Shown here: positions 7,897-16,722 of the stretch, piece after piece
Layout of the letters: the number at the start of each line of letters is the position of its first letter
Numbering within the stretch: the first letter of the stretch is position 1
Assembly (NCBI RefSeq): GCF_014295035.1
Contig: NZ_CP060404.1
Location: 2,878,501 to 2,942,500 of the forward strand
Length of the DNA: 64,000 bases
Reading direction: 5' to 3'
From: Streptomyces buecherae
GTDB lineage: Bacteria > Actinomycetota > Actinomycetes > Streptomycetales > Streptomycetaceae
Notes under the pieces: generated by a model
Databases searched by the model: none
What the model saw: the letters and a program-made list of their open reading frames with translations, nothing else
What the model was told of the DNA's origin: nothing
Position numbers and translations under genes: made by a program

Positions 7897-10709
7897 GCCT
7901 CGGCCCCCTTTCGCTTTCTCGATCGGCCCCGCGGCGCCTCAGCCGCCTCGGCACGGGGCGCGCCCGCGCACGCCGTCAGCGGCGGGGCCGCGTCGGGTCG
8001 CCTCGCCCAGCCCGGCGCGGCGCGCCCCGCTGCCTCGCGCGCCGGCGCGCGACCCGCGCGGTCCAGCGCCGTCCAGTGGCCCGGCACGTGTGCCTCCGCG
8101 GGGTGGGCGAACGGCAACGGGCCGCCGTCGGCGCTCACTTCCGCATCGGCGCGGCGCACCGGGGCGTGCGACATCAGCTCCAGGTAGAGGCCGCGGAACA
8201 CCGCGGCGTTGTGCTCGGCGTCGAAGAGTTCCAGCGCCCGGGACCGGGCGGCGGCGCCGAGACGCTCCCGGCGCACGCCGTCGCGCAGCAGCGTCAGACA
8301 CGCCGCCGCCAGCGCGCGCGGGTTGCGCGGCGGCACCAGCAGTCCGGTGTCCCCCACCACCTCGGCCACCGCGCCGACGTCCGTCGAGACCGTGGCCCGC
8401 CCGCGGAGCATCGTTTCGATCAGCCCGACCGGGTCCCCATCGGCCAGGCTCGACCGCACGACGACGCTGGCGGCGGCGTACGTCTCCGGCAGGTTCGGCA
8501 CGTCCCAGTCGCCCAGCGTCTCGAAGGTGACCGGGCTCCGCCCCGCCGCGTGCGCGTGCGGCGCCTCGTCGGGGAAGAGTTGCGCGGCGAGCGCGGCGCA
8601 CCGCGTCCGGTAGGCCGCCGCACCGAGCGGCCCGGCGCCGGCCCGGGGCCCGTGGCCGTCGGTCCCGGACCACGGCCCGCGAGCGTCAGAGCCGACCCCG
8701 GGAACGCCGGACCACGGCACCACGGCCGCGCGCCGGGCGCACCCGCCGGCGCCGTGGCGCGCACCGGCGCGCGCCGCGCGGCGCCAGGCGCGGCGCGACA
8801 CGCCCTCCCGGCGTTCCCGCACCACACCGCCGCCGGCCGCCGCCGCACATCCGAGGCCGTTCCGACCGGCCGTCGCGCAGCCGCCGCCGCGCGCCACCAC
8901 GGCGGCGCAGCCCACGGGCACCGCGCCACCGCGCCCCGGCGGGGCCGCCGCGACCGCCCCGTACGCCGGCACCCCGTACCCCGGTGATCCGCAGCTCACC
9001 GGTCCGCACGGCACCGATCCGCACGCCAACCCCTCGTAGCCGAGCGGCCCGTGCGCCGCCGCGTCGCAGGCCGCTCGCCCGTAGGCCAGTGCCAGCGGTG
9101 CGGCGGCGTCGAGGTGGGCCGTGTCGAGGTGGGCCGTGTCGGGCGGGCAGGTGGCGAGGGCGCCCGGCACGCCGGGGGCGGCCGGTCCGGTGTCCACGAT
9201 CCGCAGTCGGGCGCCGGGCTCCGCGCGGCGCACCTCGGCGAACGCGTGCAGCAGCCCGATCAGGTCCCGCGTGGGCTCGATGCGGCCGACCCACAGCAGC
9301 GTGCGCCCGTCGTCGGCGTCGGCCGCACAGTCGCCGCCCGCGGCGTCGCCCGCGCCGTCGTCGCCCACGGCGGCGAACCGGCGCGCGTCCAGGCCCGGGT
9401 AGACCGTCCGCACCCGCGCCGGGTCGGCGCCGCAGCGCTCCTGCCAGCGCCGGGTGTGCGCGCCGCCGGCCGTGACGAGGTCGGCCCGCGCGTAGACCTC
9501 GGCGGTCAACTGGCGGTGGAAGGAGGCGATCAGGGCGCGCACCGGCGCGGAGTGGGAGGCGTGGCCCGGCGGCGACACCGGGTCGGTCGGGTCGGGGACA
9601 AGGGGGGTGAGGTAGTGCTCGCGCAGTCGCGAGCCGTGCTCGGTGACCAGCAGCGGCGTGCCGAAGAAGCGCTTGGCCAGCAGCCCCGGCAGCGCGGCGA
9701 GCCCGCCCGACGTGGCGTGGCACAGGTCCACGCCGGCCAGGCCGCGCCCCGGCCGCTGGCCCCCGGCCGGGTCGGGACCGCGCCCGGCCCCGTACCAGTC
9801 GAGCGAGAGCGGGCGCAGCGCGCGCTCCAGGTAGCGCAGGACGGTGAGCAGGTCGGCGACGCTCGCGCGGTGCGCGTCGCCCATGGCGCCCGGCGCGCGG
9901 CAGGCGGCCTCCAGCAGCCGGGCCGCCGCGTCGGAGCGGATCGCCGAGGCCAACCCGCCGCGCTCCCGGGCCAGCTCGGCCAACCCGTAGAGGCCGTCGG
10001 CGAAGGTGCGGGAGGGGACGGCGTACCCGCCGGGGCGCTCGGGGGGCGCGTCGGACCCGAGCGGACGTGGGGCGTCGTGCCCCACAGTGGCGAAACGGTC
10101 CGCCTGACGCGCGCGGCGCGCCGCCCCCGCACGACCCCGCACCGGCCCCGCCGACCCGGCCCGCACGCCCCCGCCCGCGTCGGCCTCCGGATCGGCGCTC
10201 GCCCCGGCCTCCGCCCCGAGCTGCGTGCCGGGTTCCGCACCGAGCTGCGTGCCGGGCTGCGTACGGGCGTCGCCGCCGTCCGCACCACGCGTTAAGGCGT
10301 CCGCCCCGACGCCGCACGCGACACCCGTCGCGTCGGTCTCCACCCCCTCGACACCCGCCGCCCCGCCGCCCGGCACGTCGACGGCCGGCGATTCGATGGC
10401 CGCCGCGCTGATGGCCCGCGCGAGGCGCCCGAAGTGCTGGGCGAACAGCGCGCGCTCCCGGCGTCGGTAGGGGCGCGCGGGGCCCGGCATCGACGCGTAC
10501 GGAGGCTCGCCCCACAGCGGCGCGGTGCGCACCCGGCGCACCTGGCTCGGCAGCGGCAGCCAGCCGGCGGCCTCCTGCTCGGCGCTACGGCTGAGCCCGC
10601 AGACCTCGAACTCGTGCTGGGCCAGCTCGCGCACGAGCCGGTCGCACCACCGCCGTTCCGCACCGTTCGCGTACGGATAACCACCTTCGGTCAGCAGTCC
10701 CACGCGCAC
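7893..10709 (-). CDS. PelF-like family 4 glycosyltransferase (DUF3492 type), with large insert
   Basis: Cytoplasmic retaining transferase of the GT4 family. The start (VGLLTEGGYPYANG.ERRWCDRLV) is the DUF3492/PelF signature. A GT4 nucleotide-sugar domain follows: LLWVGRIEPTRD near residue 455 and the donor site DGDPVGLIETMLRGRATV, then VSTDVGAVAEVVGDTG. 938 aa is nearly twice the PelF length. The extra length comes from a disordered region around residues 100-190 and a Gly/Ala/Cys-rich insert at about residues 510-716, with many Cys. GTG start at 10709. First gene of the cassette; its stop overlaps the membrane-protein start. Probably polymerises the glycan whose sugar is supplied by the epimerase. 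Confidence 0.82.
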   Translation of the reverse strand: MRVGLLTEGGYPYANGAERRWCDRLVRELAQHEFEVCGLSRSAEQEAAGWLPLPSQVRRVRTAPLWGEPPYASMPGPARPYRRRERALFAQHFGRLARAISAAAIESPAVDVPGGGAAGVEGVETDATGVACGVGADALTRGADGGDARTQPGTQLGAEPGTQLGAEAGASADPEADAGGGVRAGSAGPVRGRAGAARRARQADRFATVGHDAPRPLGSDAPPERPGGYAVPSRTFADGLYGLAELARERGGLASAIRSDAAARLLEAACRAPGAMGDAHRASVADLLTVLRYLERALRPLSLDWYGAGRGPDPAGGQRPGRGLAGVDLCHATSGGLAALPGLLAKRFFGTPLLVTEHGSRLREHYLTPLVPDPTDPVSPPGHASHSAPVRALIASFHRQLTAEVYARADLVTAGGAHTRRWQERCGADPARVRTVYPGLDARRFAAVGDDGAGDAAGGDCAADADDGRTLLWVGRIEPTRDLIGLLHAFAEVRRAEPGARLRIVDTGPAAPGVPGALATCPPDTAHLDTAHLDAAAPLALAYGRAACDAAAHGPLGYEGLACGSVPCGPVSCGSPGYGVPAYGAVAAAPPGRGGAVPVGCAAVVARGGGCATAGRNGLGCAAAAGGGVVRERREGVSRRAWRRAARAGARHGAGGCARRAAVVPWSGVPGVGSDARGPWSGTDGHGPRAGAGPLGAAAYRTRCAALAAQLFPDEAPHAHAAGRSPVTFETLGDWDVPNLPETYAAASVVVRSSLADGDPVGLIETMLRGRATVSTDVGAVAEVVGDTGLLVPPRNPRALAAACLTLLRDGVRRERLGAAARSRALELFDAEHNAAVFRGLYLELMSHAPVRRADAEVSADGGPLPFAHPAEAHVPGHWTALDRAGRAPAREAAGRAAPGWARRPDAAPPLTACAGAPRAEAAEAPRGRSRKRKGAEA

Positions 10710-10780
10710 GTTCGCACCCCGATCTCCCTGGTAGGCAGCCGCCGTGAGGCAGCGGCAGCACGCTATGCGCGGGGCGGGGC

Positions 10781-10808
10781 GGCGCGACGGACGGTTGTCC
10801 GTCGCGCC
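10781..10808 (-). terminator. Terminator of the ABC-transporter operon
   Basis: Perfect 12-bp stem GGCGCGACGGAC / GTCCGTCGCGCC with GGTT loop, 54 nt after the ATPase stop codon. A second perfect inverted repeat, GCCGTAA-CTT-TTACGGC (10826-10842), lies between the stop and this hairpin. That repeat may be a first terminator stem or an operator for the glycan cassette, whose start is 120 nt further on. Confidence 0.65.
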
Positions 10809-10861
10809 ACCAGAAGGGGTGAACAGCCGTAACTTTTACGGCCAGTCGGCGTTGCGAGGCG

Positions 10862-12847
10862 CTATACGACGGCCTCCACCCGCTCGGTCGCCACGGCCTC
10901 CACCGGCCGCTCGGCTCCTGCCAGCAGGGGCACCGCCGCCAGCAAGGAACGGGTGTACGGGTGTTGCGGGTCGTCGTACACGGCGTCCGTCTCGCCCTCC
11001 TCGACGATCCGGCCACCGCGCATGACGGCGACCCGGTCGCTGACCTGTCGTACGACGGCCAGGTCGTGGGCGATGAAGATCAGCGCGAGGCCCAGCTCGC
11101 GCTGGAGGTCGCCGAGCAGCCGCACGATCTGGGCCTGCGTGGTGACGTCGAGCGCGGAGACCGGCTCGTCGCAGACGATGAGCCGGGGCTCGGGCGCCAG
11201 CGCCCGCGCGATGCCGACCCGTTGCCGCTGGCCGCCACTGAACTCGTGCGGGTAGCGGTGGTACCAGTCGGGGTCGAGGCCGACCCGTTCCAGCAGCCCG
11301 CGCACCCGCGCGACGATCTCCGGCCCGGTCAGCCTCCCCGCGGCGCGCAGCGGGTCGGCGATGGACTCGCCGATGCTGCGGCGCGGGTTCAGGGACGCCA
11401 CCGGGTCCTGGAAGACCATCTGCAACTCGCTGCGGAACGGGCGCAGTTGGCGCTCGCGCAGCCCGCCGATCTCGCGGCCCCGGTAGCGCAGCGAACCGCC
11501 AGACGGCTCCAGCAGGCGGACGATCATCCGGCCCAGGGTCGTCTTGCCGCTGCCGGACTCGCCGACGACGCCCAGCGTCTCGCCGGCGCGCAGCGTCAGC
11601 GAGACGTCGTCCACCGCGACCGTGCGGGCCCGCCGCCCGCCGAACTCCCGGCGCAGCCCGGCCACCTCCAACAGCAGTTCGGGCTCCGCCGCTCCGCTCG
11701 CCTCCCGGTACGCGGCGGCGGCCGTGGTCGGCGCGGGGCCAGCGAGGCCCCTGCCCGCCGCGTCCGACGCCGCCGCCTTCGGCTCGCCACCGGGGGCGGC
11801 CTCGGTGGCGGGCTCGGGCGCCGTCTCGGCGGTGGTCCCCGCCTCGCGCCGGCTCTCCGCCGGCGCGGGGACCGGGACCGGGGCCCGGTCCCCGCATGCC
11901 TGCTCGACGCGTGGCACCGCCGCCAGCAGCGCGCGGGTGTACGGCTCGCGCGGGGCGCTGAGCACCGCGTTGACCGGGCCGCGCTCGACCGCCCGGCCCG
12001 CGCGCATGACCAGCAGGTCGTCCACGCTGGAGGCGGCGACCCCGAGGTCGTGCGTGACCAAGAGCAGGCCCATGCCCGTCTCGGCCCGCAGTTCGGCGAG
12101 GAGCGCGAGGATCTGGGCCTGCACGGTGACGTCGAGCGCCGTGGTGGGCTCGTCGGCGATCAGCAGACGCGGTTCGCACGAGAGCGCCATGGCGATCAGC
12201 GCGCGCTGCCGCATGCCGCCGCTGAACTCGTGCGGCCGGGACCGGGAGCGGCGCGCCGCGTCCGGGATGCCGACACGGTCGAGCACCTCGACGGCGCGGG
12301 CGCGCGCCGCGCGCCGGGACGCGCCCCGGTGGTGCACCCGGTACACCTCGGCGATCTGGTCGCCGATCGCCAGGTACGGGTCGAGCGAGGACAGCGGGTC
12401 CTGGAAGACCATGGCCGCCACCCCGCCGCGTATCCGGCGCAGCGCGGCGTCGTCGGCGGTGAGCACGTCCCGCCCCGCGACCCGTACGACGCCGCTGGCC
12501 TGGGCGCCGGTGCCACGGTGCAGGTCGAGCAGGGCGAACGCCACGGTGCTCTTGCCCGATCCGGACTCCCCCACGATGCCGAGCGCGGCGCCCGGCTCCA
12601 GCGTGAAGGAGAGCCCGTCCACGGCCCGTACGGTCGCCGCCCCGGCGCCGGGACCGGAGGTCGCGGCGCCGCCGTCCGCCGCCGGGAAACCGACGCTGAG
12701 GTCCTCGACCCGCACCAGCGGCTCCGGCGCCGACGCCTGCTCGGGACCGGTCGCGGCCTCGGTCGCGTTCTGCCCGGGCCCGGGCCCGACCCTGGTCGCG
12801 TTCCGCTCGGTCGTGACTCCTTCCGGTTCCCACCGTTGTGCGCTCAT
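10862..12847 (-). CDS. Oligopeptide ABC transporter, fused double ATP-binding protein
   Basis: 661 aa with two complete ATPase halves, a DppD-DppF fusion that powers peptide (or nickel-type) uptake. First half: Walker A GESGSGKST near residue 90, signature FSGGMRQR. Second half: GESGSGKTT near residue 440, signature FSGGQRQR, Walker B LIVCDEP. The halves are joined by an Ala/Pro/Glu-rich linker of roughly 80 residues. The ATG overlaps the stop of the upstream permease gene (ATGA), making it the last gene of a four-gene operon. The family is sure; the substrate is not. Confidence 0.9.
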   Translation of the reverse strand: MSAQRWEPEGVTTERNATRVGPGPGQNATEAATGPEQASAPEPLVRVEDLSVGFPAADGGAATSGPGAGAATVRAVDGLSFTLEPGAALGIVGESGSGKSTVAFALLDLHRGTGAQASGVVRVAGRDVLTADDAALRRIRGGVAAMVFQDPLSSLDPYLAIGDQIAEVYRVHHRGASRRAARARAVEVLDRVGIPDAARRSRSRPHEFSGGMRQRALIAMALSCEPRLLIADEPTTALDVTVQAQILALLAELRAETGMGLLLVTHDLGVAASSVDDLLVMRAGRAVERGPVNAVLSAPREPYTRALLAAVPRVEQACGDRAPVPVPAPAESRREAGTTAETAPEPATEAAPGGEPKAAASDAAGRGLAGPAPTTAAAAYREASGAAEPELLLEVAGLRREFGGRRARTVAVDDVSLTLRAGETLGVVGESGSGKTTLGRMIVRLLEPSGGSLRYRGREIGGLRERQLRPFRSELQMVFQDPVASLNPRRSIGESIADPLRAAGRLTGPEIVARVRGLLERVGLDPDWYHRYPHEFSGGQRQRVGIARALAPEPRLIVCDEPVSALDVTTQAQIVRLLGDLQRELGLALIFIAHDLAVVRQVSDRVAVMRGGRIVEEGETDAVYDDPQHPYTRSLLAAVPLLAGAERPVEAVATERVEAVV

Positions 12848-13833
12848 GTCAGGGTCACCCTCCGGTCGGTTGCCGCGTAGAGAAGGTCGGCGACGATGTT
12901 GGCGATGACCACGGCCGCGCCGGTGACCAGCACGACGGCGACCACGACCGGCAGGTCGATGGTCCGCACCGAGTGCACCAGCAACTGGCCGAGCCCCGGC
13001 AGTCCGAAGAGCGTCTCGGTGAGCATCGCGCTGCCGAACAGCGACCCGAGGTCGAGCGCGGTCAGCGCGATCACCGGTGGCAGCGCCCCGCGCAGGGCGT
13101 GCCGCCCCACGATGGCGCGCTCGGAGACCCCGTAGGCGCGGAAGGTGCGGATGTGGTCGTCGGCCAGCGTCTCCAACAGGGAGCTGCGGGTCAGCCGCGC
13201 GTACTTGGCCGACTCGATGAGCGCGAGCGCGGTCCACGGCAGCAGCATGTTCCACGCCCACTGCTCGGGGTTCTCGGTCAGCGGCACGTACGACGGGAAG
13301 GGCAGCCAGCGCAGTTGGGCGCAGAAGACCATGAGCAGCAGCAGCCCGATGATGAACACCGGCGTCGCCGTCCCGGCCAGCGTGAACCAGGTCAGCACCC
13401 GCTCGGTGATCCCGCCCCGGCGCAGCGCCGAGAGCAGCCCGGTGCCGACGCCGAGGATCAGCCACAGCACCATGGCGCCCAGGGCCAGCGACGCGGTGAC
13501 GGGCAGCCGCTGCGAGATCAGCTCGGTGACCTGCTGGTCGTTCTGGTACGAGAGGCCGAAGCAGGGGGCGTCGCAGTGCAGGACCGAGGTGCCGGTGGAG
13601 AAGTCCTGCCCGACGAAGAGGCCCTGGAGGAAGTGCCAGTAGCGCACCGGAAGCGGGTCGTCGAGGCGGAGTTGGTCGCGGACCTGGGCCAGTTGCTCCG
13701 GGTTGCAGCGCGGGCCGCAGGCCAGCTTGGCCGGGTCACCGGGCACGGCGTAGAACATCGCGTACACGACGATCGACAGCACGAACAGCACCAGGACGGC
13801 ACCGGCCACCCGGCGCAGCAGATACGGGATCAT
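12844..13833 (-). CDS. Oligopeptide ABC transporter permease (DppB type)
   Basis: 329 aa. N-terminal helix (RVAGAVLVLFVLSIVVYAMFY), a periplasm-facing loop with three Cys, then five further membrane helices. Carries the permease-ATPase contact region (FRAYGVSERAIVGRHALRGALPP). Start overlaps the stop of the DppC-type gene by ATGA and its stop overlaps the ATPase start, so the three genes are tightly coupled. Forms the membrane channel with the DppC-type partner. Confidence 0.9.
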   Translation of the reverse strand: MIPYLLRRVAGAVLVLFVLSIVVYAMFYAVPGDPAKLACGPRCNPEQLAQVRDQLRLDDPLPVRYWHFLQGLFVGQDFSTGTSVLHCDAPCFGLSYQNDQQVTELISQRLPVTASLALGAMVLWLILGVGTGLLSALRRGGITERVLTWFTLAGTATPVFIIGLLLLMVFCAQLRWLPFPSYVPLTENPEQWAWNMLLPWTALALIESAKYARLTRSSLLETLADDHIRTFRAYGVSERAIVGRHALRGALPPVIALTALDLGSLFGSAMLTETLFGLPGLGQLLVHSVRTIDLPVVVAVVLVTGAAVVIANIVADLLYAATDRRVTLT

Positions 13834-14942
13834 GCCGGGCCTCCCTTCTGGGGCGCGCTGGTCGCGCCGGCCATGTCGGCCGTGTCGGCCGCGCCAGCCC
13901 CGCTGACCCGCGCGGACACGCTCGCCCCGCCGGCCTCGTCGACCTTGTTGGCGTTGTCGGCCTTGTTGGCATTACGGGTACGCCGCCTGCCGACGCCGAG
14001 CCGGGACGCCTCGCGCGGGTCGAGCGCCACCCGCAGGGCGTCGCCGATGACCGTGAACGCGAGCACGGTGAGGAACAGCAGGCCGGCCGGGAGCAGGACG
14101 TAGGCCGGGTCGGCCCGGAACCAGGTCGTCGCCGTCGAGAGCATCTGCCCCCAGGACGGCGTGGGCGGCCGGATGCCGACGCCGAGGAAGGACAGCGCTG
14201 CCTCGGCCACGATGTTGCTCGGCAGCAGGATCGCCGAGTAGGTGATGACGGGAGCGGCGAGCGAGGGCAGCAGTTCGCGGCGGGCGACCCGGAAGGGCCC
14301 CGAGCCGCCGAGCCGCGCCGCGGCGACGAAGTCGAGCTTCTTGAGCGACAGCGTCTGGGCCCGCACCACGCGGGCCGTGCCGGCCCAGCCGAACAGCGCG
14401 ATGACCAGGACGAGCAGCAGTGGGCGCGGGAAGTCCGCGGGCACCACGGCCGTCAGCGCGATCACGAACGCCAGCATGGGCAGCGCGATGAACACGTCGC
14501 TGACGTGGCTGAGCAGCCCGTCCACGAACCGGCTGCCGAAGCCGGCCGCGATGCCGACGATCACGCCGATCAGCACCTGGAGCAGGGTGGCGCCGACGGC
14601 CACCACGAGCGAGACACGGGCCCCGTAGGCGAGGCGGATGAACAGGTCGCGCCCGGTGCCCGGCTCGACGCCGAGCCAGTGCTCGGCGCTGATGCCGCCC
14701 CAGGTGCCGGTGGGCACGCCGCCACGGGCCGAGTCCACCAGGTCGTCGTGGTACGTGTTGGGGTCCTGGCCGGTGAGCGCCGACAGCAGCGGCGCGGCCA
14801 GGGCGAGCAGGACGAGCAGGGCCAGCCCGGCGCCGGCCACCACGGCGGCCTTGCGCGCCCGCAGCCGCCGCCACACCTGGCGGGCCCCCGAGGCGGGGGC
14901 CGGGGCCCCCGCCTGGGTCGTGGCCAACACCTCGCTGGTCAC
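13830..14942 (-). CDS. Oligopeptide ABC transporter permease (DppC type)
   Basis: 370 aa. N-terminal cytoplasmic segment, first helix about residues 33-53, a large extracellular loop holding the HWLGVEPGTGRDLF motif typical of DppC/OppC, five further helices, and the EAA-like contact region (ARLGGSGPFRVARRELLPSL). A tail of about 55 residues rich in Asn/Ala/Lys follows the last helix and is longer than usual. GTG start with GAGGAG upstream; 58 nt after the binding-protein gene. Confidence 0.9.
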   Translation of the reverse strand: MTSEVLATTQAGAPAPASGARQVWRRLRARKAAVVAGAGLALLVLLALAAPLLSALTGQDPNTYHDDLVDSARGGVPTGTWGGISAEHWLGVEPGTGRDLFIRLAYGARVSLVVAVGATLLQVLIGVIVGIAAGFGSRFVDGLLSHVSDVFIALPMLAFVIALTAVVPADFPRPLLLVLVIALFGWAGTARVVRAQTLSLKKLDFVAAARLGGSGPFRVARRELLPSLAAPVITYSAILLPSNIVAEAALSFLGVGIRPPTPSWGQMLSTATTWFRADPAYVLLPAGLLFLTVLAFTVIGDALRVALDPREASRLGVGRRRTRNANKADNANKVDEAGGASVSARVSGAGAADTADMAGATSAPQKGGPA

Positions 14943-15000
14943 GGGGTCTCCTCGCGGGCCGCGCGGGGCGCGGCCCAGGCGATGGTCGTGCGCACCCGGA

Positions 15001-16722
15001 TCACCGGACCGCGACCTGCGAGACGTCGAGCACGCCGGTCCAGTCGCTGATCACGATGTTCTTGACGTCCTTGCCGTAGAGCCGCTTGTAGACCGGGTGG
15101 AACAGCGGCACGGACAGCGCCTGCTCGCCGATCTTCTTGTCCAGCGCGCCCCACCGCTTGGCCGCGGCCTTCAGGTCGGTCAGCTTGTTGATGGCGTCGA
15201 TCTCGGCGTTGACGGCCTTGTCGTCGAGCTGCGCGTGGTTGTAGTTGGAGCCGTCCTTGACGATCTGGCGGCCGTCGTAGATCGGTGCCAGGAACGGGCC
15301 GCCGGCGGGCCAGTCGGCGCCCCAGGCGGAGAGGAAGAAGCCGGGCGCGTCCTTCACGCTCTTGGTCTTCTCGCTGTAGTCGTTGTCCTCCAGGCCCTGG
15401 AGCTTGACCGTGATGCCGGCCTTCTTCAGCCCCTCCTGTACGGCGGTGGCCACCTCGGGGCTGGTCGCGAAGTCCTTGACGGTGGAGTGGGTGAGGGTGA
15501 TCGTCAGCCCGTCCTCGTGACCCGCCTCGGCCAGCAGCTTCCTCGCCTTGGCCGGGTCGCCCGTCTTACCGGCCGGGAAGTGGTCGTAGGGCGTGTATCC
15601 GAAGAAGTCGCGCTCGGGCAGGAAGGTGGTGGCCGGCTCGGCGAGCGAGGAGCCGCCCGCCGCGTTGACCACGCTGGTGCGGTTGATGGCGTGGCTGATG
15701 GCCTGCCGCACCTTGGGGTTGTCGAACGGCTTGACCTTCGGGTTGAACGCCAGGTAGTTGGTGTACCCGAAGTGCCCGGTGCCGACCCGGCCCGCCAGCT
15801 CCTTGTCGCCGCTGACCTGCGCCAGCTCGGCCGGGCCCAGGTTGGTGTCGGTGGTCACCGCGGCGGCGTCGGCCCCGGAGCCGGTGGACAGCCGCTGGTT
15901 GATGACGGCCGAGTCGAGCCCGGCCGTGATCTCCACCTTGTCCGGGTAGGCGTGCCGCTCCGCGTCGGTCTTCTCCGACCAGTGCGGGTTGCGCTCCAGC
16001 GTCATCCGCTCGCCGTCGCCGACGTTCTTGACCACCTTGTACGGGCCGGAGGAGACCGGGTGGTTCTCGTACGCGGTGCCCTTGTCCTTGTCCCTCGGCA
16101 CCGGCGCGAACTGGGTCTGCGTCGCCACGAACGGGAAGTCGCCCTCGGGCTTGCGCAGGTGGAAGACGATGGTCTTCTCGTCGGGCGTCTCGATCGAGTC
16201 GAGCCCCTTCTTGTCCTTGTACGGGCCCTGGTAGGTGTCGCCGCCGATCAGCCAGTCGCGCAGGTAGGGCGCGCCGCCGGACAGCTCGGCCGCGAACGAG
16301 CGCTCGATGCCGTACTTGATGTCCGCCGTGGTGATCTTGCTGCCGTCCTCGTACTTGAGGTCGTCCTTGAGCGTGTACGTCCACACGGTGGCGTTCTTGC
16401 TCGGCTTGCCGGTGTCGGTGGCCAGGTCGGGCACGACCTTGGCGCCGGCCGCGCCGTCCTCGCGGTTGCGGGTGGTCAGGGTGCGGAAGACGAGCCCGGG
16501 GATGTTGCCGCCGCCCGAGGTGTAGAGCCGGGCCGGGTCGAAGTCCGACTGCGGATGGGAGTTGAGGATGGTGAGCGTGCCGCCCTTCCGCGGCGCGTCG
16601 CTCCCGCCCCCCGCGCCCTTGCTGTCACTGTCCTCGGGTCCGCAGGCGGCCACGCCGCCGAGCAGAACGACGCTGACGGCCGCCGCGGCCACGCGGCGGG
16701 ATATGAGGGGCAGTTGACGCAT
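15001..16722 (-). CDS. Peptide ABC transporter substrate-binding lipoprotein
   Basis: 573-aa family 5 extracellular solute-binding protein (DppA/OppA type). Seen: signal peptide with lipobox LGGVAAC (Cys about residue 27), then Asp/Ser/Gly-rich tether, and the family segments TWTYTLKDDLKYEDGS, YGIERSF and FNPKVKPFDNPKVRQAI. Expected to be lipid-anchored outside the membrane and to hand ligand to the two permeases. First gene of the operon. No specificity residue can be read from sequence alone. Confidence 0.92.
   Translation of the reverse strand: MRQLPLISRRVAAAAVSVVLLGGVAACGPEDSDSKGAGGGSDAPRKGGTLTILNSHPQSDFDPARLYTSGGGNIPGLVFRTLTTRNREDGAAGAKVVPDLATDTGKPSKNATVWTYTLKDDLKYEDGSKITTADIKYGIERSFAAELSGGAPYLRDWLIGGDTYQGPYKDKKGLDSIETPDEKTIVFHLRKPEGDFPFVATQTQFAPVPRDKDKGTAYENHPVSSGPYKVVKNVGDGERMTLERNPHWSEKTDAERHAYPDKVEITAGLDSAVINQRLSTGSGADAAAVTTDTNLGPAELAQVSGDKELAGRVGTGHFGYTNYLAFNPKVKPFDNPKVRQAISHAINRTSVVNAAGGSSLAEPATTFLPERDFFGYTPYDHFPAGKTGDPAKARKLLAEAGHEDGLTITLTHSTVKDFATSPEVATAVQEGLKKAGITVKLQGLEDNDYSEKTKSVKDAPGFFLSAWGADWPAGGPFLAPIYDGRQIVKDGSNYNHAQLDDKAVNAEIDAINKLTDLKAAAKRWGALDKKIGEQALSVPLFHPVYKRLYGKDVKNIVISDWTGVLDVSQVAVR

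Noticed and set aside
6258-8187. Several long Arg/Pro-rich frames overlapping the membrane-protein gene on both strands
   Set aside because: Compositional shadows; only the minus-strand 736-aa frame has membrane helices and an ATGA overlap with its neighbour.
10836-12833. Alternative minus-strand frame over the ABC ATPase
   Set aside because: Repetitive Arg/Gly/Ala translation; the frame with two sets of Walker and signature motifs is the gene.
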